From NCBI RefSeq assembly GCF_003391055.1, contig NZ_QUAJ01000002.1, positions 124,001 through 188,000 of the forward strand: a DNA stretch of 64,000 bases, written 5' to 3'. The position numbers were made by a program, and so were the translations under genes. Origin of the DNA: Psychrilyobacter piezotolerans. GTDB taxonomy: Bacteria; Fusobacteriota; Fusobacteriia; Fusobacteriales; Fusobacteriaceae. Positions 1 through 8,346 of this stretch are shown here, piece after piece (within the stretch, counting starts at the first letter, position 1; every line of letters starts with the position of its first letter). The notes below the pieces were generated by a model, which was not told the DNA's origin, searched no databases, and was given only the letters and a program-made list of their open reading frames with translations.

Positions 1-56
1 TTTTTTATTTTGTGTTCTTTTATTGATAGTATCATCCTATTTCCAAAATGAAGTAG

Positions 57-85
57 TTGACATTCTCTTTTATCTAAGTTATACT
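57..85 (+). promoter_or_regulatory. Sigma70-type promoter of the AbgT gene
   Basis: TTGACA at 57-62 and TATACT at 80-85 are separated by exactly 17 bp and lie about 58 bp upstream of the AbgT start codon. No operator or riboswitch is recognisable in the short leader. Confidence 0.75.
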
Positions 86-142
86 CCTAATACAATTCTA
101 ATGAAAAACTAGAATTATTAATTGAAAATTCAAGGAGGAGTT

Positions 143-1663
143 ATGAACACATCAACGGTTAAAATCGAAAAAAAAATTAGTTTCGTAGACAAATTTCTAA
201 ACGTCATTGAAAAAGGTGGGAATGCATTACCCCATCCAGCAACATTATTTGGTATCTTAGCACTTGTAATGGTGGTTATATCTGGAATAGGATCAGCATT
301 GGGCTGGTCAGTTGAATTTGAAGGAATAAACAGAAAGACAATGCAAATGGAAAATATGGTTATTCAAACTAAATCTTTAATGAATGCAGAGGGGATCAAT
401 TATATCTTCACACGTATGGTTAAAAATTTTACAGGGTTTGCACCCCTTGGGACAGTGTTAGTAGCTATCATCGGTATCGGTGTGTGTGAAAGGTCCGGAT
501 TAATGGCAATCTTATTAAAGAAAACAGCTCTTTCTACACCAAAGAAATTAGTTACTGTAATGGTAGTATTCTTAGGAATCATGTCAAACGTTGCATCCGA
601 TGCTGGTTACGTAGTATTACCACCATTAGCAGCATTGATATTTTTATCATTTGGCAGACATCCATTGGCAGGATTAGCAGCAGCATTTGCCGGTGTATCG
701 GGAGGATTCTCAGCTAATCTATTGATCGGAACAATCGATCCATTATTAGGCGGTATCTCTACAGAAGCTTCCAGGCTTTTAGACGCTACATATGAAGTTG
801 CACCTACTGCAAACTACTTCTTCATGTTTGTTTCTACATTTGTAATAGCTGTCATTGGATGGTTTGTTACAGAAAAAATCGTTGAACCTAGATTAGGAAA
901 GTATGAAGGTGACGATACATTAGAATTTGATGAAGTTACACCTGCAGAAAAAAAAGGTTTAAGAGCTGCCGGATTAGCAACTGTAGCCTTAATCATCTGC
1001 TTAGTACCTCTATACTTCACATTAGGTAAAAACTTCTTAGGACACGGATTAGTTCCTATCATCGTATTGTTCTTCGCTGTACCAGGGTTAGCTTACGGTA
1101 TCTCTGTAGGAGTTATAAAATCTGATAAAGATGTTATGGGAATGATCAGTAAATCTATGGCAACTATGTCCGGGTACTTAGTATTAGTATTCTTTGCTGC
1201 ACAATTTATCGCATTCTTTAACTACTCAAACTTAGGTACTATCTTAGCAGTTAAAGGAGCAGGTTTATTAGAGGCTACAGGAATGACAGGCATCCCTTTA
1301 ATCATTGGATTTATCTTAGTAGTAGGAATTTTAAACTTATTCATGGGATCAGCCTCAGCTAAATGGGCTATCTTAGCACCCGTATTTATACCAATGTTAA
1401 TGAGAGTAGGATATACTCCTGAATTTACACAACTAGCATACAGAATTGGAGATTCAACTACAAATATCATCTCTCCATTGATGAGTTACTTTGCAATGAT
1501 CATTGTATTCATGCAAAAATACGATAAGAAAGGATCTATGGGAACATTAATCTCTATCATGTTACCATTCTCAATGGCATTCTTAATCGGTTGGTCAATC
1601 TTATTGATTGTATGGATGATGCTAGGATTACCTATCGGACCTGGAATCGGAATCTATATGTAA
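143..1663 (+). CDS. AbgT family transporter
   Basis: Predicted inner-membrane transporter of the AbgT family (p-aminobenzoyl-glutamate importer AbgT, antimetabolite exporters YdaH and MtrF). The start is the ATG at 143, preceded by AAGGAGGAG at 132-140; an in-frame TTG at 122 would lie upstream of that ribosome binding site. The 506-residue product has the family's usual length. It has many hydrophobic segments and the conserved stretches SDAGYVVLPPLAA near residue 155 and GDSTTNIISPLMSYF near residue 440. The gene is monocistronic, with its own promoter and terminator. Family members either import p-aminobenzoyl-glutamate or export sulfonamide-like compounds. The sequence does not settle direction or substrate; peptide or amino acid-derived substrates are equally possible. 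Confidence 0.85.
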   Translation: MNTSTVKIEKKISFVDKFLNVIEKGGNALPHPATLFGILALVMVVISGIGSALGWSVEFEGINRKTMQMENMVIQTKSLMNAEGINYIFTRMVKNFTGFAPLGTVLVAIIGIGVCERSGLMAILLKKTALSTPKKLVTVMVVFLGIMSNVASDAGYVVLPPLAALIFLSFGRHPLAGLAAAFAGVSGGFSANLLIGTIDPLLGGISTEASRLLDATYEVAPTANYFFMFVSTFVIAVIGWFVTEKIVEPRLGKYEGDDTLEFDEVTPAEKKGLRAAGLATVALIICLVPLYFTLGKNFLGHGLVPIIVLFFAVPGLAYGISVGVIKSDKDVMGMISKSMATMSGYLVLVFFAAQFIAFFNYSNLGTILAVKGAGLLEATGMTGIPLIIGFILVVGILNLFMGSASAKWAILAPVFIPMLMRVGYTPEFTQLAYRIGDSTTNIISPLMSYFAMIIVFMQKYDKKGSMGTLISIMLPFSMAFLIGWSILLIVWMMLGLPIGPGIGIYM

Positions 1664-1680
1664 TAATATAATAACAATAA

Positions 1681-1712
1681 AAGACGAGATTAATTTCTCG
1701 TCTTTTTTTTAT
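1681..1712 (+). terminator. Intrinsic terminator after the AbgT gene
   Basis: A 9-bp perfect stem (1681-1689 with 1696-1704) and a 6-nt loop are followed by a run of T on the plus strand. Confidence 0.85.
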
Positions 1713-1731
1713 TATATTAATTTAATTTTTT

Positions 1732-2232
1732 TTATCTATTTTTCATAGTTTCGTATCTAACTTCGTTCTTGATTTCATCTCTGATCTCATTTTTTAACTT
1801 CATTAATTCTAAATCTTTTTTTAATTTTTCAAGTTCAGAATCAGAATTTGCAGGAGAGTTTGTCTCTGTCATCCCTTCTCTTCTAGCTATCTCCTTTTTC
1901 CCTTCTGGGTTGTAGTTATAATAAGCTACAGTCTCTTTCGTGTTTATAGTCTTAGCATCCATAATAGCTTGTGGAACTCCCCATACTGCAGATACAGGCC
2001 AGAATAATAAATTTCCAATTGCCGGTCCCGTTTGACCTAAATAAAAGTTTCCTCCACCAGGTAACAAATTAAGAGCACCTGCTGCTGCTGGACTTTTTGT
2101 CCCTAAAGAATCCTCTTGTATCCCCAGACTCTTAAGCTTTAGCACTTGTTGCTTTTCTGCCGGGTTTAAAGAACTGCAGCTTGTCAATAATAATGCTGAT
2201 AATAAAGTAAGTATAAATGTGATTTTTTTCAT
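1732..2232 (-). CDS. Small lipoprotein of unknown function
   Basis: A 166-residue predicted lipoprotein. The N-terminus is a signal peptide ending in a lipobox (LLTSC), so the mature chain should start at Cys19 and be lipid-anchored. Residues about 50-95 form a Gly/Pro-rich hydrophobic block (GALNLLPGGGNFYLG followed by NLLFWPVSAVWG) that could be a re-entrant or membrane-associated hairpin. The C-terminus from about residue 125 is charged, Lys/Glu-rich and probably coiled coil. The start has a GGGAG-type ribosome binding site. I do not recognise a functional family. It is transcribed alone and convergent with the AbgT gene. Confidence 0.65.
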   Translation of the reverse strand: MKKITFILTLLSALLLTSCSSLNPAEKQQVLKLKSLGIQEDSLGTKSPAAAGALNLLPGGGNFYLGQTGPAIGNLLFWPVSAVWGVPQAIMDAKTINTKETVAYYNYNPEGKKEIARREGMTETNSPANSDSELEKLKKDLELMKLKNEIRDEIKNEVRYETMKNR

Positions 2233-2386
2233 AAATATGTCATCTCCCTAGTACATTTTTTTAACCATAGCAGTATATCATACCTTATACTACGTTAGCA
2301 ACCAGTAGATGAACTTCTCTCTCCCATTTGAAGTTAAATAAATCTAAAAAAATTTGAACTTTAATTTTAAATAAAATCACTCTAAC

Positions 2387-4354
2387 CTAATTATTTGTAT
2401 TATTTTTCAACTTACCTATCTCCTCCTCCAATTGATCCAGGAGTCTGTCTAAATCCTTACTAACTGCTTCTACAGTCTCCCTTTTAGACAGGTCTACCCC
2501 TGCTTTTTTCAGCTGATTCATAGGGTTGTCATTCCCCCCTGATTTTAGGAGAGTAAGATATTTTTCCAAAGCTTCCTTCCTCTCATCTGCACTATAGTTT
2601 TCATTAGTTATCCTGTCATAAAATACCGATGATGAGGCAAAACAGGTAGCATACTGATATACATAATAGGGTGAGTTAAAGAAATGCGGTATCCTAGCCC
2701 ATAAAACTTCCATTATCTTATCTGTTTCTGTTGAATCCCCATAATATTCTCTGAATAGGTCTGCCATAATTTTACTCAGCACATCCGGGGTTACAGGTTT
2801 CCCTTCTTCCACCAGTCTATGTGCCTGAAGCTCATAATCGGCCAAAAGAGATTGAAAATAAAATGTTCCGGTTATCCCCCTGATGGCTTGTTGTAATAGT
2901 GCGATCTTTTCCTTGGGATCCACAGTATTTTTCAGCATATGATCCAGTAACAGCCTCTCATTAAATGTAGAAGCCACTTCCGCTACAAAGATGGTATAGT
3001 CATGAGTTGCAAATGGCTGATTTTCACTGGAAAGGAGGGTATGCATGGTATGCCCCAATTCATGAGCCAGTGTAAATACATTGTCCAAAGTCTTATTATA
3101 ATTCATGAGCATATATGGATGGACCCCATACACTCCTACAGAGTACGCCCCGCTCCTCTTACCCTTACTTTCGTATACATCGATCCAGCCATCACTTATG
3201 GCCGTCTTCATCTTACTGCTGTAATCTTTCCCCAAGGGAGCTATAGAATCGTATACATATTGTTTTGCATCATCATATTCATACTCTTTTTGAAAATCTA
3301 CCAACGGAATCGAACCGTCATAACTATGGTAACTTTCTAATCCCAATATTTTCTTTCTGAGTCCGGCATACCTTTTCAATGGTTCACTGTTTGTTTTAGC
3401 TACCTCGATTAAATTTTCATACACCGAAGTAGGTATATCATTCTGCTCCAGAGCAGCTTCTAAAGTAGATTTATAATTCCTTGTTTGAGATACTGCAAAA
3501 TCCCGTTGTAGTGAACTTCTATAGATTGCGCCATAGGTGTTTTTATAATCTTCAAAAGTTTTATAGTGGGTATCAAAAGCTTTTTTCCTCTCCCCCTGAT
3601 CCATATTAGTTGCCATAATCTTGCTGTAGTTTCCATAGGTCATAGGCAGTTTAGTTCCGTCTTTAAATTCCACCTCACCAAATTTAATATCGGTTGTAGA
3701 TAACTCAGAATATATACTCTTAGGAGCCCCCTGATACTGGCCGTAATAGGAGATTAATTTTTCTGATTTTGCATCTAATGTATGTTCCTGCAACCTGTAA
3801 ATTTCCATCAGATTAAATTCATACGGTTTCAAATCTCGATTTTTCTTTATCCAGCTAACCACAGTTTCCCTTGGGATAGTCAATATTTCCGGAGTTACCC
3901 AAGCTGTAGAAGTAGTGTACTGACTGAATAACGTTATAATACGCTGGAGGTTTTCTCCAGCTTTTTGGTCTGCTCCATCCAAATCTTTTTTCATATTCGG
4001 ATATAGATAAACCTTATAGGATAAAATATCCACCTCCTCCTGTAACTTTAAAAATTCTATAAAAGTTTTAGGAGCCTCAGATATTTTCCCCTTGTATTTA
4101 TTGATTTCATCCATCATTTTTTCCATTTTAGAAAAATCTTTCTCCCATAAGGACCAGTCCCTGTATATATCATCTAAATTCCATTTATATCTATTTTTTA
4201 TTTTTATATCCGCCACCGCACTTTTCACTTTTTTTTCACCTATCCTCTGTGAACTTATTTTTCCTTCTTTTCCTGTATAATTTTGACCTATATAAAGGTG
4301 GGATGCGATCCCCAATGCCAAAATCCCGGTTAATATTAAAATTCTCTTTTTCAT
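2387..4354 (-). CDS. pepF: M3 family oligoendopeptidase F with signal anchor
   Basis: Zinc metallopeptidase of family M3B (oligoendopeptidase F), which cleaves short peptides. The zinc motif HELGH is near residue 430, with the downstream Glu in the EVASTFNE segment about 25 residues later. The start at 4354 is chosen because GGAGG lies at the right distance upstream and translation from there gives a hydrophobic N-terminal segment (MKKRILILTGILALG...). An upstream in-frame ATG at 4414 lacks these signals. Most PepF proteins are cytoplasmic, so the signal anchor suggests a membrane-tethered or periplasmic form. The length of 655 residues is slightly above the usual 600 because of the N-terminal extension. 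It may supply peptides to this amino-acid-fermenting organism. Confidence 0.9.
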   Translation of the reverse strand: MKKRILILTGILALGIASHLYIGQNYTGKEGKISSQRIGEKKVKSAVADIKIKNRYKWNLDDIYRDWSLWEKDFSKMEKMMDEINKYKGKISEAPKTFIEFLKLQEEVDILSYKVYLYPNMKKDLDGADQKAGENLQRIITLFSQYTTSTAWVTPEILTIPRETVVSWIKKNRDLKPYEFNLMEIYRLQEHTLDAKSEKLISYYGQYQGAPKSIYSELSTTDIKFGEVEFKDGTKLPMTYGNYSKIMATNMDQGERKKAFDTHYKTFEDYKNTYGAIYRSSLQRDFAVSQTRNYKSTLEAALEQNDIPTSVYENLIEVAKTNSEPLKRYAGLRKKILGLESYHSYDGSIPLVDFQKEYEYDDAKQYVYDSIAPLGKDYSSKMKTAISDGWIDVYESKGKRSGAYSVGVYGVHPYMLMNYNKTLDNVFTLAHELGHTMHTLLSSENQPFATHDYTIFVAEVASTFNERLLLDHMLKNTVDPKEKIALLQQAIRGITGTFYFQSLLADYELQAHRLVEEGKPVTPDVLSKIMADLFREYYGDSTETDKIMEVLWARIPHFFNSPYYVYQYATCFASSSVFYDRITNENYSADERKEALEKYLTLLKSGGNDNPMNQLKKAGVDLSKRETVEAVSKDLDRLLDQLEEEIGKLKNNTNN

Positions 4355-4623
4355 ATATTTTATCCTCCCTATCTCACTTCTGAAAAAAACCTTTCTTTTG
4401 CCACGAATTAACACCTATTTTCTCTAATAATTTTTCTGTCTCAGATTTCTCAGATTAACTTAGATTTTATTTTTCATCTGTGATACATTTAACTTTTATT
4501 TTCTTACTTCTAGTATATCCCTAATTTTAACCTTATTCAACAGGTTTTATTTATTTTAAAAACACCATATTTTTCAATCCTCAATGGACACTTTGTACAC
4601 ATTAAAACATTTTAATTATATCA
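4355..4623. other. Intergenic region between divergent pepF and yitT-like genes
   Basis: AT-rich spacer. It contains short degenerate stretches resembling the dispersed TCTGTG/TTACGC-type relics seen elsewhere in the window (around 4400-4490). No gene is apparent and no clear minus-strand promoter for pepF was resolved. Confidence 0.4.
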
Positions 4624-4652
4624 TTTACAATACCTGTAAAATAGTATATAAT
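4624..4652 (+). promoter_or_regulatory. Promoter of the YitT-family gene
   Basis: TTTACA at 4624-4629, a 17-bp spacer and TATAAT at 4647-4652, 45 bp upstream of the start codon. Confidence 0.75.
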
Positions 4653-4696
4653 GCATTGTTAAGACCAAAATGAATATACAAAAGGAGGATAAGGTA

Positions 4697-5335
4697 ATGT
4701 CGAAAAGAAAAAAACATCTAACAGAATTTTTATTTATTAATCTAGGATTTTTTATAGCAGCAATGGGTATCACTAATTTTTTAGGACCTGCAAAATTTAC
4801 TGCCGGAGGATTTACAGGGCTGGCAATCTTAATAAATACACTTTTTTCAAATTTTTCTATAGGCCAGGCTATGTTATTACTTAACATCCCTGTGTTTATT
4901 TTAGGGGCCCTTATTATAGGAAAAAAATATGCTCTTACCACTACGTATGCCCTTATATTATTCCCATTCTATGAATGGTTTACCCATAGTTTTTTAAGGT
5001 TTGATCATCCTGGTGCAGATAGTTTAATATTTAAATTTATCGCCGTTGTTGCAGGTGCCATCTGCATCGGCATGGGAATTGGACTGGCTGTAGCTTTTGG
5101 CAGCAATACTGGCGGAACTGTTATCGTAGCTCAGATTTTTAATAAACTTTTTAAATTTCCTGTAGGAAACGTAATGATAGTAGCAGATTCTATCGTAATA
5201 TTAATCTGTGCTTATTTCTTAGGATTTGATACAGCTATCTACGCTGTAGTCTGCTCATTCTTAATCGGAAGAACTGTTAATTTTACCATTGTTAAATCTA
5301 AGAAATTCCAGGAAAACATCTTTTCTGCAGCTTAA
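4697..5335 (+). CDS. YitT family membrane protein, short form
   Basis: A 212-residue polytopic membrane protein of the YitT (DUF161) family. The sequence shows about six hydrophobic segments, with family features FxAAMGITNFLGPAKFTAGGFTGLA near residue 20 and GSNTGGTVIVAQI near residue 135. Typical YitT proteins of about 280 residues carry a cytoplasmic C-terminal DUF2179 domain; here the chain stops soon after the last membrane segment, so that domain is absent. ATG 4697 is preceded by AAAGGAGGAT; an upstream ATG at 4670 lies before that site. The gene has its own promoter and terminator. Substrate and role are unknown. Confidence 0.75.
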   Translation: MSKRKKHLTEFLFINLGFFIAAMGITNFLGPAKFTAGGFTGLAILINTLFSNFSIGQAMLLLNIPVFILGALIIGKKYALTTTYALILFPFYEWFTHSFLRFDHPGADSLIFKFIAVVAGAICIGMGIGLAVAFGSNTGGTVIVAQIFNKLFKFPVGNVMIVADSIVILICAYFLGFDTAIYAVVCSFLIGRTVNFTIVKSKKFQENIFSAA

Positions 5336-5344
5336 GAAAATTCT

Positions 5345-5378
5345 AAAGAAACTTTTCAATGAAAAGTTTCTTTTTTTT
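5345..5378 (+). terminator. Intrinsic terminator after the YitT-family gene
   Basis: A stem of about 11 bp built from AAGAAACTTTT and its complement around a CAAT-containing loop, followed by eight T. Confidence 0.85.
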
Positions 5379-5383
5379 AATCA

Positions 5384-5412
5384 TTGACATCCGTAAATAA
5401 ATAGAGTATAAT
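5384..5412 (+). promoter_or_regulatory. Consensus promoter of the thioesterase gene
   Basis: TTGACA at 5384-5389 and TATAAT at 5407-5412 with a 17-bp spacer, matching the sigma70 consensus exactly. It begins only a few bases after the preceding terminator. Confidence 0.8.
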
Positions 5413-5443
5413 TTCGAAAGTTTAAAGTAGGGGAGGTAATACA

Positions 5444-5824
5444 ATGTTAAAAAAAGATCTATCTTATACATTAGAAAAAATTATAAATTCATCGGAAACT
5501 GCCATAAAAATGGAATCTGGCGGATTAGATGTTTTTTCTACTCCAAATTTAATTGCTTTTATGGAAAAAACTGCATTTCTTAGTGTTGAAAAATACCTGG
5601 ATAAAGAAAATACCACAGTAGGTATATCTGTAAATGCTAAACATCTAAAAGCTAACTTAGTAGGAGATAAATTAAGTTGTATTGCTACACTGACTGAGAT
5701 CGACGGAAAAAAACTTTCCTTCGAAATTGTTGTTATCCACGAAGAAACTATTGTAGGAAGTTGTTTCCATGACAGATTTATTGTCAATAAGGAAAAATTT
5801 ATAAATAAATTGATTAAAAGATAG
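5444..5824 (+). CDS. FlK-like hotdog-fold acyl-CoA thioesterase
   Basis: A 126-residue single hotdog-fold protein resembling fluoroacetyl-CoA thioesterase FlK. The catalytic triad spacing of FlK (Thr42, Glu50, His76) is reproduced as Thr33, Glu41 and His67, with the surrounding STPNLIAFMEKTA segment and a later GD..SC strand. Such proteins hydrolyse or bind small acyl-CoA esters. In this organism a role in clearing short acyl-CoA by-products is plausible but is inference; fluoroacetate detoxification is unlikely. The start has a GGGGAGG ribosome binding site. It is separated from uraA by a terminator that overlaps its stop codon. Confidence 0.7.
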   Translation: MLKKDLSYTLEKIINSSETAIKMESGGLDVFSTPNLIAFMEKTAFLSVEKYLDKENTTVGISVNAKHLKANLVGDKLSCIATLTEIDGKKLSFEIVVIHEETIVGSCFHDRFIVNKEKFINKLIKR

Positions 5825-5844
5825 ATTTTACTATCTTTTTTTTT
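5816..5844 (+). terminator. Terminator overlapping the thioesterase stop codon
   Basis: A 9-bp stem AAAAGATAG / CTATCTTTT with a 6-nt loop and a T run. The 5' arm lies inside the last codons of the thioesterase gene. Confidence 0.8.
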
Positions 5845-5873
5845 GAAAAAAAATTAGGAGGATTGAGAGAAAA

Positions 5874-7097
5874 ATGCATAAAATTAACGGAAAGACAAAA
5901 TATTTATTAGGATTACAACATGTGTTAGCTATGTTCGGGGCTACTGTACTGGTGCCATTCTTAACCGGGCTTAACCCATCTATCGCACTATTAGCCGCAG
6001 GGGGAGGAACTCTGCTATTCCATCTTTGTACCAAGAGAATTGTCCCTGTATTTTTAGGTTCTAGTTTCGCATTTATTGGAGCTATATCCTTAGTTTTAAA
6101 GCAAGATGGTATCGGAGCTGTAAAAGCAGGTGTTATATCGGCAGGATTTATCTATATCTTGATGTCTATAGTTATCATGGTCTTTGGTGTCGAGAAAGTA
6201 AAATCATTTTTCCCGCCAATAGTTGTCGGTCCCATCATCATGGTTATCGGTCTCAGAATGAGTCCGGTTGCCCTAGGTATGATTGGATACAATAATGGTT
6301 CATTTGAATCAAAAGGCTTGATCATTGCTGTAGTTGTGGTTACTACCATGGTAGTCATCTCTGTTTTAGAAAAATCTTTCTTTAGATTAGTTCCTATCCT
6401 TATCTCTGTAATGGTTGGATATACTTTAGCAGTCTTCTTCGGACTGGTAGATTTCACTCCCATTGCCAATGCCAAATGGATTGGATTTACAGATAGCGCC
6501 CTAAAAGACCTTACCACTATGCCTGAATTTTCGTGGACATCGGTTATAGCTATAGCTCCCATAGCTATGGTAGTATTCATAGAACACATTGGAGATATTA
6601 CAACTAATGGTGCTGTTGTTGGAAAAAACTTCTTTGATGAACCCGGAATTCACAGAACTATGTTAGGAGACGGTATCGCCACACTTTTTGCCGGACTTAT
6701 CGGCGGACCAGCCAATACAACTTATGGCGAGAACACCGGTGTATTGGCAGTTACCAAGGTATATGATCCCGCTGTCCTTAGAATCGCAGCTGTATACGCC
6801 ATTGTATTATCATTTATAGGAAAATTTGGTGCTGTCTTACAGACCATCCCTACTCCTGTCATGGGAGGAATATCTATCATTTTATTTGGGATGATCTCAA
6901 GTGTAGGAGTGAGAACATTGATTGAAGCCGACTTAGATTTTGCCCATTCAAGAAATTTAATCATTGCTTCCCTTATCTTTGTTTTAGGAATAGCTATCAG
7001 CAACGTAGTTCTTTGGGGAACTATCTCTCTATCTGGTCTAGCTGTAGCAGCTATTGTAGGAGTAGTTTTAAATAAAGTTCTGCCTAAGAATATATAA
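5874..7097 (+). CDS. uraA: Uracil permease, NCS2 family
   Basis: Predicted uracil:proton symporter in the inner membrane. The 407-residue chain has the length and hydrophobic pattern (about 14 segments) of UraA/PyrP. Visible family motifs are LGLQHVLAMFGATVLVP at the N-terminus, the FLGSSFAFIGA segment near residue 65, the substrate-binding region AMVVFIEHIGDITTNG near residue 235 and GGPANTTYGEN near residue 280. The start has AGGAGG about 12 bp upstream. No PyrR-type or other leader is seen in the 30 bp between the preceding terminator and the start, so its promoter must lie upstream and depend on readthrough, or be weak. Confidence 0.9.
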   Translation: MHKINGKTKYLLGLQHVLAMFGATVLVPFLTGLNPSIALLAAGGGTLLFHLCTKRIVPVFLGSSFAFIGAISLVLKQDGIGAVKAGVISAGFIYILMSIVIMVFGVEKVKSFFPPIVVGPIIMVIGLRMSPVALGMIGYNNGSFESKGLIIAVVVVTTMVVISVLEKSFFRLVPILISVMVGYTLAVFFGLVDFTPIANAKWIGFTDSALKDLTTMPEFSWTSVIAIAPIAMVVFIEHIGDITTNGAVVGKNFFDEPGIHRTMLGDGIATLFAGLIGGPANTTYGENTGVLAVTKVYDPAVLRIAAVYAIVLSFIGKFGAVLQTIPTPVMGGISIILFGMISSVGVRTLIEADLDFAHSRNLIIASLIFVLGIAISNVVLWGTISLSGLAVAAIVGVVLNKVLPKNI

Positions 7098-7114
7098 AAA
7101 AGTATGGAAAAAAT

Positions 7115-7146
7115 AAAAACAGGCGGCCATTGGCTGCCTGTTTTTA
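7115..7146. terminator. Bidirectional terminator between uraA and the MATE remnant
   Basis: A long GC-rich stem (AAAAACAGGC..GCC with its complement, one G-U pair) has A and T runs on both flanks, so it can serve both convergent genes. It overlaps the stop codon of the MATE remnant at 7144-7146. Confidence 0.8.
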
Positions 7147-8031
7147 TGCCAATTTATTTATCCACCTCTTGCTTACAAACCTTTTCATTCCAATTGCAAT
7201 ACGAAGAAACTCCTCAGCTAAAGTAGCTAAGTATACTATATATATAGGCAGGCCCAAATAAAAGGCCGCAAATATTGCTCCGGGGATCCTACATAGGGCT
7301 ATAAGATTTATTCCCATGGCAAATTTCGTGTCTCCCCCGCCTCTTAGAACTCCTACCATCTTCGTCATGCTCAGTGCCTTAAATGGGAAAGATATGCAGA
7401 ATGCCATCAATGTATATTTGCTGAGTCTCAATACATTTTCATCTACATTATACATTCCAACTAACTTAGAAGAGAATAATCCCATAGAGATTGCTAACAT
7501 CAGTGCCAGACCGAATGAAACTTTGTAAAATTTCTTCCCATCAGAATAAGCTTCACCTAATTTTCCTTGTCCTATTTTATGAGCTATCATTACTGTAGCT
7601 GCATTGGCAAATCCAATTATTCCAACTACTGCTAATCTCTCAAAACTATTCTCTATATTTATTGCTGCCAATGACTCTGTTCCTATCCTACCATAAACAG
7701 CACTGTACACAGTTTGTCCCAATGCCCATAAGATGTCATTTATAATAACTGCTCCTGCTGTTACAATAAATAACTTTAATACAGCCATATCAAAGGAGAA
7801 GAACTCCTTTAATCTTATAGCTATTGGGTATCTCCTCCTATAGATGACCCCTACTACAACTACACACTCTATCCCACGGGCTATAGATGTGGCTAATGCA
7901 GCACCTTCTACTCCTAATTCCGGGAATCCATAATTACCAAATATAAGCAGATAATTCAGCACAATATTTACCACTAATGATAAAAAACTTGTCAGCATAG
8001 GCAGCTGGCTTTCTCCTAAAAATAAATACAA
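7144..8031 (-). pseudogene. MATE family efflux transporter, N-terminal third missing
   Basis: The 295 residues match the C-terminal two thirds of a MATE (MepA/NorM-like) drug/cation antiporter. They begin at the segment GESQLPMLTSFLSLVVNIVL, which normally lies near residue 160 of a roughly 450-residue protein. About 150 N-terminal residues (four membrane helices) are absent. The frame is closed by a TGA about 40 bp upstream, the only possible start is a TTG without a ribosome binding site, and no N-terminal coding remnant is visible. The open frame directly abuts a leader terminator, consistent with an internal deletion joining the leader to the gene body. It is probably non-functional. Confidence 0.75.
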
Positions 8032-8045
8032 TAAAAAAAGATCAA

Positions 8046-8078
8046 CATTAAAAAGTTGACCCCTAAAGGTTCAACTTC
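8046..8078 (-). terminator. Leader terminator upstream of the MATE remnant
   Basis: On the minus strand AAGTTGAACC and GGGGTCAACTT form a 10-bp stem with one mismatch, followed by TTTTT. It lies between the structured leader and the MATE frame, the position expected for a riboswitch expression platform. Confidence 0.75.
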
Positions 8079-8185
8079 AAATATCAATTCACAGGATGAG
8101 CTTTAGCTTAATGATACTCCTGTAGCACCAATGAGATGGACAATTTTGCCTAACGACACTCTCACAGCACCATTGAATCGACTAT
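8079..8185 (-). ncRNA. Candidate tandem guanidine-IV (mepA motif) riboswitch
   Basis: Two similar units are read on the minus strand. Each has a hairpin of the form GGTGCT-N5-AGTRTC (8155-8171 and 8113-8129), a shared RTTARGC linker, and a second hairpin whose loop complements the first loop: ACAGG with CCTGT (8119-8123 with 8091-8095), and GTGAG with CTCAT (8161-8165 with 8131-8135). The second hairpin of the upstream unit overlaps the first hairpin of the downstream unit by two bases. A kissing interaction between CAGG and CCUG loops upstream of MATE genes is what I remember of the guanidine-IV (mepA) class. The leader has its own promoter and terminator. Class assignment is by memory and gene context. 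Confidence 0.5.
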
Positions 8186-8226
8186 TTCAAGTCAAACAAT
8201 GTATTTAATTTTAAATTACGTTGCAC

Positions 8227-8255
8227 ATTATACTCCTGGTTTTTATTTTTGTCAA
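8227..8255 (-). promoter_or_regulatory. Promoter of the MATE leader RNA
   Basis: On the minus strand TTGACA (8250-8255), a 17-bp spacer and TATAAT (8227-8232) form a full consensus match. Transcription would start near 8220 and cross the structured leader. Confidence 0.8.
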
Positions 8256-8346
8256 CCAACTCATTTATATAATTTTAAAGAATATATAGGTGGTATTTTA
8301 TTTTTATAAAATCCAATTTCCATAACTAACCTAAGTTATTACTTCT

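Noticed and set aside
3002-3340. Plus-strand frame of 112 codons inside pepF
   Set aside because: It lies antisense within a well-supported peptidase gene, without its own ribosome binding site or recognisable protein features.
8110-8185. Short open frame across the two repeated units of the MATE leader
   Set aside because: The frame is only about 25 codons and has no ribosome binding site. The loop complementarity and terminator fit a structured RNA better than a peptide.
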